Shown here: piece by piece, positions 37,697 through 45,864 of the stretch | How the letters are laid out: each line of letters begins with the position of its first letter | Position numbering within the stretch: position 1 is the stretch's first letter | Origin: Hungatella hathewayi | GTDB lineage: Bacteria > Bacillota > Clostridia > Lachnospirales > Lachnospiraceae | Assembly (NCBI GenBank): GCA_025149285.1 | Contig: CP102274.1 | Coordinates: 1,565,501 to 1,629,500, forward strand | Length of the DNA stretch: 64,000 bases | Reading direction: 5' to 3' | Position numbers and translations under genes: made by a program | The notes under the pieces: model-generated | What the model saw: the letters and a program-made list of their open reading frames with translations, nothing else | Databases searched by the model: none | What the model was told of the DNA's origin: nothing

Positions 37697-39110
37697 AGCT
37701 GTCTGTAAAGAGAAGCTTCAAAAAAATATTCTTATAGTCTTTCAGCCGCAGAAAGCTGTATATTCCGGCTTTCTGCGCAATTCGAAATAAATCCATGATG
37801 AGAAGATAGTATTCAAAATAAAAATGGAAGCGGCTCATGCATTCCGGTTTGACCACCAGGTGCATGAAGTCCCATTTTTCATAATTTTCCGTGGTGAGCC
37901 GGTCGCGGTATTCATTAAAGAGCGGCGTCCCCGGTATGGGTGTAAAGATGGAAACTCCCGTATAAGTGATCCGGTGTGCATGAATAAACCGCCGCATATT
38001 GCGGAAATCCTCTTTTTTAAAACGGCTGTCGATGATAAAAAGCCCCACCAGATTGATGCCGTATTTATGAAGAATCCGGATGGTCTGTATATTGAGGGCC
38101 TGCGAGGAATGCTTCTGGTAGGAATCCAGAAAGCTGTCGGAAACCGCCTCCAAACCGACCATGATGTAGCGGAAGCCGGCTTCTGCCAGCTCCCGGATCA
38201 GGGATTCGTGGGCGGCAATGAAATCGGATCGTCCGTAGCAGATAAAGGTTTTTTTGATATTCCGTTCCCGGAGCAGCCGGATAAAGGTTTTGAGCCTTGG
38301 AACATCGAATAAAAAGTCGTCATCGGCAATCTGGATGTGATCGCAGGGGATGGTCTCCAGCTCCTCAATGACCGCTTCTAAATCCCTCTGGCAGTAGGTA
38401 CCGCAGTTGAGCTGGCGGCCGTAACAGAAGGCACAGTGGAAGGGACAGGACGATGAGGTCTTTAAGAGGGCGACAGGGGAGACGTCTAAGTAGCGGTAAT
38501 GGCTCTGATAACGGGAAAATGTCGTGCGGTCCGGAATTGGCAGTTTGTTGATATCAAACGGTTTCATGGGATTTTTGCGCCAGAGGCTCTTATTCCGTGA
38601 GACTGCGCCATTTTGTGCCGTGCCGTTTTCCGGGAGGCAGCTCTGTTCCTGATAGCAGAGTCCGTCAATGGAGGACAGTTCCGGGGGACAGGAGCCATTT
38701 TTGAGCGGAATGATCCCTTCTGCCATCAAAACATCAGCAATCGCGTAGATATTGTCGGAACGGCATATGTATGACACCGCCGGATCGAAGAAACGTTCCG
38801 GATTCAGCTGTGCATGTGAGCCGCCCACCATGGTGATGCAGCCGGGACACAGCTCCTTTGCGCGCCGGACGTAGGAGAGCATGATGTTTTCCTGAGTAAT
38901 ATAACCGGTGACAGCAACCGCATCGGGGTTGTACTCCCTGAAAATTTCATCAAAACTGCGCCTGTTGAAGGATGCCTCATAGATGATGCTCTCCACATCA
39001 AATTCCTTCAGCATGGCTTTTATATACTCCAGTTCCAGAGGCTCTGTCTTAAGAGCCATATCCAGGCTGAATCCGCTGCCTGCGGCTTCCGGTTTTACCA
39101 GCAGAATCAT
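37674..39110 (-). CDS. B12-binding domain radical SAM protein
   Basis: 478 residues. The N-terminal half (about 1-160) is a Rossmann-like cobalamin-binding domain (DAVAVTGYITQENIMLSYV, ITMVGGSHAQLNPERFF) without the DxHxxG motif. The radical SAM domain follows, with the cluster cysteines 222, 226 and 229 in SSCPFHCAFCYG. The C-terminal part resembles the elongator-like region of BchE/P-methylase relatives. The substrate is unknown. The frame opens at 39203, but GGGAGGTGTCAT before the ATG at 39110 marks the start. Divergent from the 39217 gene by about 100 bases. Confidence 0.9.
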   Translation of the reverse strand: MILLVKPEAAGSGFSLDMALKTEPLELEYIKAMLKEFDVESIIYEASFNRRSFDEIFREYNPDAVAVTGYITQENIMLSYVRRAKELCPGCITMVGGSHAQLNPERFFDPAVSYICRSDNIYAIADVLMAEGIIPLKNGSCPPELSSIDGLCYQEQSCLPENGTAQNGAVSRNKSLWRKNPMKPFDINKLPIPDRTTFSRYQSHYRYLDVSPVALLKTSSSCPFHCAFCYGRQLNCGTYCQRDLEAVIEELETIPCDHIQIADDDFLFDVPRLKTFIRLLRERNIKKTFICYGRSDFIAAHESLIRELAEAGFRYIMVGLEAVSDSFLDSYQKHSSQALNIQTIRILHKYGINLVGLFIIDSRFKKEDFRNMRRFIHAHRITYTGVSIFTPIPGTPLFNEYRDRLTTENYEKWDFMHLVVKPECMSRFHFYFEYYLLIMDLFRIAQKAGIYSFLRLKDYKNIFLKLLFTDSFKLRPDR

Positions 39111-39216
39111 ATGACACCTCCCTGTTATGAGCAGCCAGCGTTCGCTGCGTTCAAATGCGCTGTTATCTGATAAAATTATATGGTAGAATAAGAAAAAAGG
39201 CAAGAAAGGAACCGTG

Positions 39217-39897
39217 ATGGAATACTTATATGTTCTGCTCCTCTACCTCCCTTCCGGTTTTGGCCGCCTGACACAGAAGGCGACGGGGTACCGGTACACC
39301 CATGTGGCGGTATCGCTGGATGATACGTATACTCATTTTTACGCATTTTCCAGGCTGCGGGCCAGGACGCCGCCCATATCCGGATATATCGAGGAGAAGA
39401 GGATCTATTATACGCTGGGAGAGGATGTGCCCATCTACACAAAGATTTTCCGGGTACCGGTCTCGAGGGCGGGATATGAAAACGCCATACGATTCATGGA
39501 AGACGTGAAGCATGATCCTGAGATCATGTATAATCTGATCCATATGCTGCTGATCCCCCTTTTCGGCGGCCATCCGCTTTACAAGGCATACAACTGCGGG
39601 GAGTTTGTTGCCAGAGTGCTGGAGGAGGCGGGGATCACGCTCCACAAGCCGTATTACCGGTATACACCCAAACTCTTTTCCGAACTGCTGGAGCCGTATG
39701 TTCTGTTTGAAGGAACTTTGGATAACTCCAGCCGTGAGGGCCTGGAAGACGATTTTTTCCGGGAAACTCCCAAAAAAGAGTATCTTGCAAAGACTTTATA
39801 TATTATCCGGGAGCTGCTTTTCCGCCAGGTCTTTCACCGTGCATCGAAACGGTTTCAGCCTGAAAAAGTCCGCTTTTCCGACAGCGGTAAACTGTGA
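39217..39897 (+). CDS. Papain-fold-like protein of unknown function
   Basis: 226 residues with no signal peptide. RYTHVAVSLD near residue 30 and YNCGEFVARVLEEAGI near residue 125 look like the His and Cys of a permuted papain/NlpC-P60-type (YiiX-like) fold, which would make it a cysteine peptidase or amidase; order His then Cys supports the permuted form. This is inference from two motifs. GTG at 39214 is in frame one codon earlier; ATG at 39217 is chosen, after AGAAAGGAACC. It faces away from the radical SAM gene and may share its promoter region. Confidence 0.65.
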   Translation: MEYLYVLLLYLPSGFGRLTQKATGYRYTHVAVSLDDTYTHFYAFSRLRARTPPISGYIEEKRIYYTLGEDVPIYTKIFRVPVSRAGYENAIRFMEDVKHDPEIMYNLIHMLLIPLFGGHPLYKAYNCGEFVARVLEEAGITLHKPYYRYTPKLFSELLEPYVLFEGTLDNSSREGLEDDFFRETPKKEYLAKTLYIIRELLFRQVFHRASKRFQPEKVRFSDSGKL

Positions 39898-40071
39898 GAT
39901 TATACAGAAGGAAGAAACGGGATTTCTGATAATAGCCGGAACCTGTCAGATAATGGAAAATCGTATATACGAATGAAAATCGCATATCAGAAAATGACAG
40001 AATTTGAAAGCACTTTCATAAAATTGTACTGAAAAAAGAGCGAATTTTTGCCAGTAAATCAAGAAAACCCC

Positions 40072-40099
40072 TTTACTAGAAATTGAATTATGCTATAAT
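40072..40099 (+). promoter_or_regulatory. Promoter of ppdK
   Basis: TTTACT (40072-40077), 16-bp spacer, TATAAT (40094-40099) with TGC upstream as an extended -10. It lies about 76 bases before the ppdK start. The rest of 39898-40071 shows nothing recognisable. Confidence 0.65.
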
Positions 40100-40175
40100 A
40101 TTGACAGGTCTTTCGCGCGCTTTTTTCTTACGGCGTGAAAGCGAACCGATAACTTTATTTGAGGAGGAAATACTT

Positions 40176-42800
40176 ATGGCAACAAAATGGGTTTATTTGT
40201 TCAAAGAAGGCAGAGCCGACATGAAGAACCTGTTAGGCGGTAAGGGAGCTAACTTAGCAGAGATGACTAATTTAGGCCTGCCGATTCCACAGGGCTTTAC
40301 TGTAACGACAGAGGCTTGTACAGACTATTATAACAGCGGCAAGAAGATTACGGATGAGATTCAGGGACAGATTTTTGACGCTCTGAAGACATTAGAGGAA
40401 ATCCAGGGCAAGAAATTCGGTGATACCGAAGATCCGTTATTAGTATCTGTACGTTCCGGCGCAAGAGCATCCATGCCTGGTATGATGGATACCATCTTAA
40501 ACCTGGGACTGAACGACGTTGCAGTGGAAGGATTTGCCAAGAAGACAGGCAACCCGAGATTTGCATACGATTCTTACAGAAGATTTATCCAGATGTTCTC
40601 CGATGTTGTTATGGAGATGAGCAAGACTTTCTTCGAGGGCATCCTTGATGAAGTTAAGGAATCTAAGGGAGCTAAGTACGATACAGACTTAACTGCTGAT
40701 GATTTAAAGGAAGTTATCGCAAAATACAAATCTATTTATAAAGAGAAAATGGGCGAGGAATTCCCGCAGGATCCGAAGGTTCAGCTGATGGAAGCTGTTA
40801 AGGCTGTTTTCCGTTCCTGGGACAACCCTCGTGCGATCGTTTACAGACGTATGAACGATATCCCCGGCGACTGGGGTACCGCTGTAAACGTACAGGCCAT
40901 GGTATTCGGCAACATGGGCAATACCTCCGGTACAGGCGTTGCATTTACACGTAACCCATCGACTGGTGAGAACGGCATCTACGGCGAGTACTTAATCAAC
41001 GCTCAGGGCGAGGACGTTGTTGCCGGTATCCGTACACCGCAGCCGATCACGAAGCTGGCTGAGGATTTACCGGAATGCTACAAAGAATTCATGGCAATCG
41101 CTCACAAGCTGGAAGACCATTACCGCGATATGCAGGATATGGAATTCACAATCCAGGAAGGCAAATTATACTTCTTACAGACACGTAACGGCAAGAGAAC
41201 TGCTCCGGCAGCCATCAAGATTGCCTGCGATTTAGTAGACGAAGGAAAGATTACACCACAGGAAGCAGTTTTAAGAATCGAAGCAAAATCCCTCGATCAG
41301 TTACTGCATCCGACATTCGACACCGCTGCATTAAAGGCAGGCGAAGTGATCGGTTCCGCTCTTCCGGCATCTCCTGGTGCTGCGGCTGGTAAGGTTTACT
41401 TCACAGCTGAGGACGCAAAGGCTCATCATGAGGCAGGCGAGAGAGTAATCCTTGTTCGTCTTGAGACTTCTCCTGAGGATATCGAAGGAATGCACGCAGC
41501 AGAAGGTATCTTAACCGTTCGCGGCGGCATGACCTCCCATGCAGCAGTAGTTGCACGTGGTATGGGTACCGCATGCGTATCCGGCTGCGGCGAGATCAAG
41601 ATTGATGAAGCAGCTAAGTACTTCGAGCTTGGCGGACATACCATCAAGGAAGGCGATTACATCTCCTTAGACGGTTCCACAGGTAAGATTTACCTTGGCG
41701 ATATCGCTACTGTAGAAGCTACCGTAAGCGGTGACTTCGGCAGAATCATGGGCTGGGCTGATGAGTTCAGAACACTCCATGTAAGAACAAACGCGGATAC
41801 TCCTGCAGATACATTAAACGCAGTGAAGTTAGGCGCAGAAGGTATCGGCCTCTGCCGTACCGAGCATATGTTCTTCGAAGAAGACAGAATTCCGAAGATC
41901 AGAAAGATGATCCTTTCCGATACGGTTGAAGCAAGAGAAGAAGCATTAAATGAACTGATTCCGTTCCAGAAGGGCGATTTTAAGGCAATGTACAAGGCTC
42001 TGGAAGGCAGACCAATGACCGTTCGTTACTTAGATCCGCCGTTACATGAGTTCCTTCCGACAAAGGAAGAGGACATCGAAGCTTTAGCTGCTGACATGGG
42101 ATTAACCGTAGAAGCGATTAAAGAGAAGTGTGCGGACTTACACGAGTTCAACCCGATGATGGGCCACAGAGGATGCCGTCTGGCAGTTACTTATCCTGAG
42201 ATTGCGAAGATGCAGACAAGAGCCGTTATGGAAGCTGCCATCGAAGTAAAAGAAGAAGACGGATACGACATCATTCCTGAGATCATGATCCCGCTGGTAG
42301 GCGAGAAGAAGGAATTAAAGTTTGTAAAAGATATTGTAGTTGAGACTGCAGAAGCAGTTAAGGCAGAGAAAGGCTCTGACATCCAGTACCATATCGGTAC
42401 CATGATCGAGATCCCGAGAGCTGCATTGACCGCTGACGCTGTTGCTGAGGAAGCAGAGTTCTTCTCCTTCGGTACCAACGACTTAACACAGATGACATTC
42501 GGATTCTCCCGTGATGATGCAGGCAAGTTCTTAGACTCCTACTACAAAGCTAAGATCTACGAGTCTGATCCATTCGCAAGACTTGACCAGACCGGCGTTG
42601 GACAGCTTGTGCAGATGGCGGCTGAAAAGGGCAGAAAGACAAGACCTGACATCAAGCTTGGTATCTGCGGCGAGCATGGCGGCGATCCGTCCTCCATCGA
42701 GTTCTGCCATAGGGTAGGCTTAAACTACGTATCCTGTTCTCCGTTCCGTGTGCCGATCGCAAGACTGGCTGCGGCTCAGGCGGCGCTTAATAATAAATAA
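40176..42800 (+). CDS. ppdK: Pyruvate, phosphate dikinase
   Basis: 874 residues, the length of the Clostridium symbiosum enzyme. Interconverts pyruvate + ATP + Pi and PEP + AMP + PPi, used in PPi-linked glycolysis. N-terminal ATP-grasp (about 1-340; NLLGGKGANLAEM, VSVRSGARASMPGMMDTILN), swivelling domain with the phospho-His455 in GGMTSHAAVVARG, and C-terminal PEP/pyruvate barrel with Cys831 in GICGEHGGDP. An upstream in-frame ATG at 40083 is open, but GAGGAGGAAATACTT before 40176 and family length fix the start. Codon use is strongly biased, as expected for a highly expressed gene. Confidence 0.98.
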   Translation: MATKWVYLFKEGRADMKNLLGGKGANLAEMTNLGLPIPQGFTVTTEACTDYYNSGKKITDEIQGQIFDALKTLEEIQGKKFGDTEDPLLVSVRSGARASMPGMMDTILNLGLNDVAVEGFAKKTGNPRFAYDSYRRFIQMFSDVVMEMSKTFFEGILDEVKESKGAKYDTDLTADDLKEVIAKYKSIYKEKMGEEFPQDPKVQLMEAVKAVFRSWDNPRAIVYRRMNDIPGDWGTAVNVQAMVFGNMGNTSGTGVAFTRNPSTGENGIYGEYLINAQGEDVVAGIRTPQPITKLAEDLPECYKEFMAIAHKLEDHYRDMQDMEFTIQEGKLYFLQTRNGKRTAPAAIKIACDLVDEGKITPQEAVLRIEAKSLDQLLHPTFDTAALKAGEVIGSALPASPGAAAGKVYFTAEDAKAHHEAGERVILVRLETSPEDIEGMHAAEGILTVRGGMTSHAAVVARGMGTACVSGCGEIKIDEAAKYFELGGHTIKEGDYISLDGSTGKIYLGDIATVEATVSGDFGRIMGWADEFRTLHVRTNADTPADTLNAVKLGAEGIGLCRTEHMFFEEDRIPKIRKMILSDTVEAREEALNELIPFQKGDFKAMYKALEGRPMTVRYLDPPLHEFLPTKEEDIEALAADMGLTVEAIKEKCADLHEFNPMMGHRGCRLAVTYPEIAKMQTRAVMEAAIEVKEEDGYDIIPEIMIPLVGEKKELKFVKDIVVETAEAVKAEKGSDIQYHIGTMIEIPRAALTADAVAEEAEFFSFGTNDLTQMTFGFSRDDAGKFLDSYYKAKIYESDPFARLDQTGVGQLVQMAAEKGRKTRPDIKLGICGEHGGDPSSIEFCHRVGLNYVSCSPFRVPIARLAAAQAALNNK

Positions 42801-42879
42801 TAGTTGAAACTGCTTTAAATACGCGATTTACTGTTACTAAGCAAAAAAGAGAGCAAATCTTTTATGCAGGCATCAAGAG

Positions 42880-42910
42880 AAAACCCCAGGAGGGCAAGTC
42901 CTGGGGTTTT
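42880..42910. terminator. Bidirectional terminator between ppdK and TetR genes
   Basis: AAAACCCCAGGA (42880-42891) and TCCTGGGGTTTT (42899-42910) pair perfectly around a 7-base loop, with A and T runs at either end. It serves ppdK from the left and the convergent TetR gene from the right. Confidence 0.9.
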
Positions 42911-42958
42911 CATTTGGATTACAGCCGTTTCACAGACAGCGGATTGCCTGATTCCTGT

Positions 42959-43537
42959 TCAGTCACAATCTGCATGTTCACGTCCCAGCGCACTCAACAC
43001 GCCCTCTGTCAGCAGGGTGTGTATCAGCCTTCCGACTTCGATGATCGGAACTTTTCTTCCCTCAGCCAGCCAATGGCTGGCAATAGCAATGACTCCGGCC
43101 AGATAGAATTCCAGCACATAAACCGCTTTCTCATCATTTTCCGAAATATTGAAATGCCGAAGAAGAACCGGCATCATCGCTGTTTTCACCCGTTGGGTAA
43201 ACTTTGTGCTGTCGGGATTGGTAAGCAGCATGGCCACATACTTTTCTGTCTCCTCGTGAAGACTGGAGAAAGAGCAAATAAAAGAATCAGCAAAGTCGAT
43301 CTGGTCAAAATTCATGTCTACCTTCTCTCTGATGTTCTCAATTATCTCGTCCTCAAGATATGTGAGCAGATCATTTACATCCCTGAAATACTGGTAAAAG
43401 GTGCTTCTGTTATATCCGGCTCTCCTGACGATTTCCTGAACGGTTATTTTTTCAATCGGGGTATGCAGATAGAGAGAGCAAAAGGCATCAACAAAGGTTT
43501 TTCTGGTGGCAGATGTAATTTCAGGCTGTTTTTTCAT
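42959..43537 (-). CDS. TetR family regulator
   Basis: 192 residues. The N-terminal TetR helix-turn-helix is about residues 8-55 (KITVQEIVRRAGYNRSTFYQYF); the C-terminal ligand domain is helical and unassigned. The open frame starts at 43564, but AAAGGAGTTACCTAT before the ATG at 43537 (MKKQPEIT) marks the start. It is divergent from two nitroreductase genes and faces a promoter with inverted-repeat sites, so it most likely represses them in response to an electrophile or redox-active compound (inference). Confidence 0.9.
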   Translation of the reverse strand: MKKQPEITSATRKTFVDAFCSLYLHTPIEKITVQEIVRRAGYNRSTFYQYFRDVNDLLTYLEDEIIENIREKVDMNFDQIDFADSFICSFSSLHEETEKYVAMLLTNPDSTKFTQRVKTAMMPVLLRHFNISENDEKAVYVLEFYLAGVIAIASHWLAEGRKVPIIEVGRLIHTLLTEGVLSALGREHADCD

Positions 43538-43556
43538 ATAGGTAACTCCTTTACAA

Positions 43557-43634
43557 TCCGACAATAACGCCTTATCTGTTGGTTGATTGGGCGGCGGAAA
43601 AATGGTATATTTTAATCATACAACAGTTGTCGGA
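43557..43634. promoter_or_regulatory. Divergent TetR/nitroreductase promoter region with inverted sites
   Basis: TTGATT (43583-43588), 17-bp spacer, TATATT (43606-43611) forms the promoter of the nitroreductase genes. Just downstream is ACAACAGTTGT (43620-43630), a palindrome with an odd centre. TCCGACAA (43557-43564) and its inverse TTGTCGGA (43627-43634) flank the promoter. The arrangement suits a TetR dimer controlling both directions. Confidence 0.55.
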
Positions 43635-43701
43635 ATATATCAATGTTTATATGAACTCCAATCACACATTCCTCAAACCGGGGAAAAGGAAGGAAAAAAG
43701 G

Positions 43702-44418
43702 ATGGATACGTATTCAAGCATTTTCACCCGTGCATCAACCCGTAAATTTGACTCGGCACCGCTTTCTGCCCAGGCACTGGAAGACTTTGAGACATTTATC
43801 ACAGGTGTGAAGCCGCTGGTTCCTGAAGTGAAGCTCACCCATAAAATTGTGGGGGCAGACGGCGTGAAAGGATTGGCGCTTCCTAAAGCACCCCATTACC
43901 TGCTTATATCAGGGAGGGAACATCCGCTGCGGAATACAGCGGCGGGCTTCTGCTTCCAGCAGGCGGAACTGTACCTCTATTCCAGGGGGTATGCCACTCG
44001 CTGGCTTAACAGCGTCAGCCCCCGTCAGCCTGACCCGAATTTTATCATCGGCATCGCTCTGGGAAAGCCGTCTGAGCCGGCAGTGAGAGAGCCGGGCGAC
44101 TTTGACCGCAGGCCGCTGGAGGATATTTCCAGTGGCACAGACTCACGGCTTGAGGCAGCCCGCCTGGCCCCGTCGGGTATGAACGGACAGCCGTGGTATT
44201 TTGTCGCATCCGGAGGCGTGATTCACGTCTATTACAGGCCGAGTCTCGGGGGGATTAAGGGAAGACTCTATCACCTTACCGATTTAGATGTAGGAATTGC
44301 GCTTGCCCATTTGAAAGCAGCAGGGGACCATGAGGGAAAATCATTCCGCTTTACGGTAAACCAAAGCAGTGCTCCAACGCCTCCGAAAGGGTTTGCCTAT
44401 GTGGGGACGGTGGAATAG
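43702..44418 (+). CDS. Nitroreductase family protein (TM1586-like)
   Basis: 238 residues of the two-half nitroreductase type (putative TM nitroreductase). RASTRKFDS opens the FMN-binding fold, and LEAARLAPSGMNGQPWYFV is the duplicated FMN-binding helix in the second half; DLDVGIALAHLKAAG ends it. Predicted FMN-dependent NAD(P)H oxidoreductase; substrate unknown. The frame opens at 43579, but AAGGAAGG 7 bases before the ATG at 43702 and the family start (MDTYSSIFTRASTR) fix the start. Confidence 0.88.
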   Translation: MDTYSSIFTRASTRKFDSAPLSAQALEDFETFITGVKPLVPEVKLTHKIVGADGVKGLALPKAPHYLLISGREHPLRNTAAGFCFQQAELYLYSRGYATRWLNSVSPRQPDPNFIIGIALGKPSEPAVREPGDFDRRPLEDISSGTDSRLEAARLAPSGMNGQPWYFVASGGVIHVYYRPSLGGIKGRLYHLTDLDVGIALAHLKAAGDHEGKSFRFTVNQSSAPTPPKGFAYVGTVE

Positions 44419-44452
44419 CAAATAAAAATAATGACAGAGAAGGAGATTTAAG

Positions 44453-44980
44453 ATGGAAACCATGAAAGCGATTGCAAAGAGAAAGTCAACCAGAGCGTTT
44501 ATGCCGGATCAGGCAGTTGCAGAACCAGAGCTGGATGCGATTCTTGCAGCCGGGTGCGCGGCCCCTGTAGGAGCCGGCGATTATTCGTCACTTCACCTGA
44601 CAGTCGTCCAGAACCCTGAAACTCTCAGTAAAATCAGTGAGGCAGTCAAAGAGGCCTTCCATATGGACCGCGACGTTCTGTACGGTGCGCCTGTCCTTGT
44701 ACTGGTATCGTCTTCGGAACCGAAGTTTCCCAATATCCAGTATGCAAACGTGGGCTGTGTTATGGAGAATATGCTGCTGGCTGCCACGGATTTAGGCGTA
44801 GATAACATCTATCTCTGGGGAGCGGTTAACGTGATCGCAAACATGCCGGAGCTGCAAAAAGAACTTGGAATTCCCGAGGGATTTACTCCGATTTCAGGTG
44901 CGGCCCTCGGATATGCGGCAGAAGACAGTCAGGCTGAAAAGAAACTGGAGATTACGCTCGCTATCAATTATGCGCCGTGA
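44453..44980 (+). CDS. Nitroreductase family protein
   Basis: 175 residues, single-domain nitroreductase. RKSTRAFMPD is the N-terminal FMN phosphate-binding motif; YANVGCVMENMLLAATDLG is the conserved dimer helix; GAALGYAAEDSQAEKK ends it. Predicted FMN enzyme reducing nitro- or quinone-type compounds with NAD(P)H. Start after AGAAGGAGATTTAAG. It is second in the TetR-controlled cluster, and its last 11 bases overlap the next gene. Confidence 0.93.
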   Translation: METMKAIAKRKSTRAFMPDQAVAEPELDAILAAGCAAPVGAGDYSSLHLTVVQNPETLSKISEAVKEAFHMDRDVLYGAPVLVLVSSSEPKFPNIQYANVGCVMENMLLAATDLGVDNIYLWGAVNVIANMPELQKELGIPEGFTPISGAALGYAAEDSQAEKKLEITLAINYAP

Positions 44981-45284
44981 CCGCGGCTTTTTGCCGCTTC
45001 GCATATGGAGAGAATACAGGAAATGGCATGAGAACTGGGATGAGTTATGCAGCCAATGCGGGCTGTGCTGCTATACCCGTTCCGTCACACGCAGGGGAGA
45101 GGTCAGAATTAATTTTGCCTCTCCCTGCGAGTTTCTCGATGAGAAAACGCATTTGTGCCGCGTATATGAAAGCCGTTTCCGCAGATGCCCGACCTGTCAG
45201 AAGGTAAATTTGTTTCGGGCTCTGTTTCATCCCTCGCTGCCGCCTGAATGCGCGTATGGAAAGACCTTTCGGCTATGGAAGTAA
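44970..45284 (+). CDS. YkgJ-type cysteine cluster protein
   Basis: 104 residues. ELCSQCGLCCYTR is the CxxCGxCC signature of the YkgJ/zinc- or iron-chelating family; further Cys residues follow in SPCEFLD, HLCRVYESR and CPTCQKV, so about nine cysteines could hold a metal cluster. The ATG at 44970 overlaps the nitroreductase stop by 11 bases, which indicates coupling. An open frame begins at 44865, but that part is antiphase nitroreductase sequence. Possibly a metal or electron carrier partner of the nitroreductases (inference). Confidence 0.8.
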   Translation: MRRDRGFLPLRIWREYRKWHENWDELCSQCGLCCYTRSVTRRGEVRINFASPCEFLDEKTHLCRVYESRFRRCPTCQKVNLFRALFHPSLPPECAYGKTFRLWK

Positions 45285-45312
45285 CCGGGGCATTCTGCTT
45301 CAGCGGTGGCCG

Positions 45313-45505
45313 TCAGATATCCTCCTGCCCCGGTGCAGAAGAAAACTGGGAAGGCGTGATCCCTTCATATTTCTTGAACAGCTGGCTGAAATACTGCGGG
45401 TTGTCGCCCAGGCCGATCTCTGCGGCAATATCCGTCATCTTCATCTCCGGAAAATGAGTGAGCAGTTCACGGGCGCGCTTCATGCGCAGGTGAGTTAGTC
45501 TGACC
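45313..45505 (-). pseudogene. C-terminal fragment of an AraC family regulator
   Basis: Read on the minus strand, this gives LTHLRMKRARELLTHFP, KMTDIAAEIGLGDNPQYFSQ and LFKKYEGITPSQF, the second half of an AraC helix-turn-helix, ending in a stop at 45313. Upstream the frame hits a TAA and the first helix and ligand domain are missing. This is the stump of a deleted regulator gene. Confidence 0.75.
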
Positions 45506-45609
45506 AGAATTTATTGAACCTGATTCATATTAAGGACAGGGATGATACTTCGACAGCAGCATATTTCATGGATATGTTCGAAGATATGTTTATCAATTTG
45601 GAAAAGTAA
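45496..45609 (+). pseudogene. C-terminal stump of an unidentified protein
   Basis: About 36 codons read SDQNLLNLIHIKDRDD then TSTAAYFMDMFEDMFINLEK and a stop, with no start or ribosome-binding site, directly before a strong terminator. It abuts the AraC stump, so both look like the two sides of one deletion. I do not recognise the family. Confidence 0.4.
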
Positions 45610-45614
45610 GACTG

Positions 45615-45649
45615 CAAAACCTCAGGACGATCCTGAGGTTTTGTTTTTT
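45615..45649 (+). terminator. Orphan intrinsic terminator
   Basis: CAAAACCTCAGGA (45615-45627) pairs perfectly with TCCTGAGGTTTTG (45631-45643) around CGA, followed by T6. It now follows only the gene stump that ends at 45609. Confidence 0.9.
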
Positions 45650-45767
45650 AATATCGCGGCAAAAAAATGCCCATTCGCGGCCACATAACGCCGCCCCCTC
45701 CTCAAACCGCTATAATAAAACCATCAAATAACAGAGCAGCCGGTATCTTAAAACACAGAGCAAGGTC

Positions 45768-45796
45768 TTTCACCAGCTTAGTGGACGTGGTACAAT
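45768..45796 (+). promoter_or_regulatory. Promoter of the LCP-LytTR-GHKL operon
   Basis: TTTCAC (45768-45773), 17-bp spacer, TACAAT (45791-45796) with TGG upstream (extended -10), 69 bases before the LCP start. Confidence 0.6.
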
Positions 45797-45864
45797 AGCA
45801 GATACGGAATATCACAGTAGAAAGCCCGGCAGCAGGATTATATTCCGGAAAGGAACGGCGGTAT

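Larger units (their letters stand above)
45285..45864. other. Gene-free stretch with gene debris
   Basis: 580 bases. It holds two gene stumps (45313-45505 on the minus strand, 45496-45609 on the plus strand), a terminator at 45615-45649 and the LCP gene promoter at 45768-45796. Nothing else is recognised. Confidence 0.6.
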
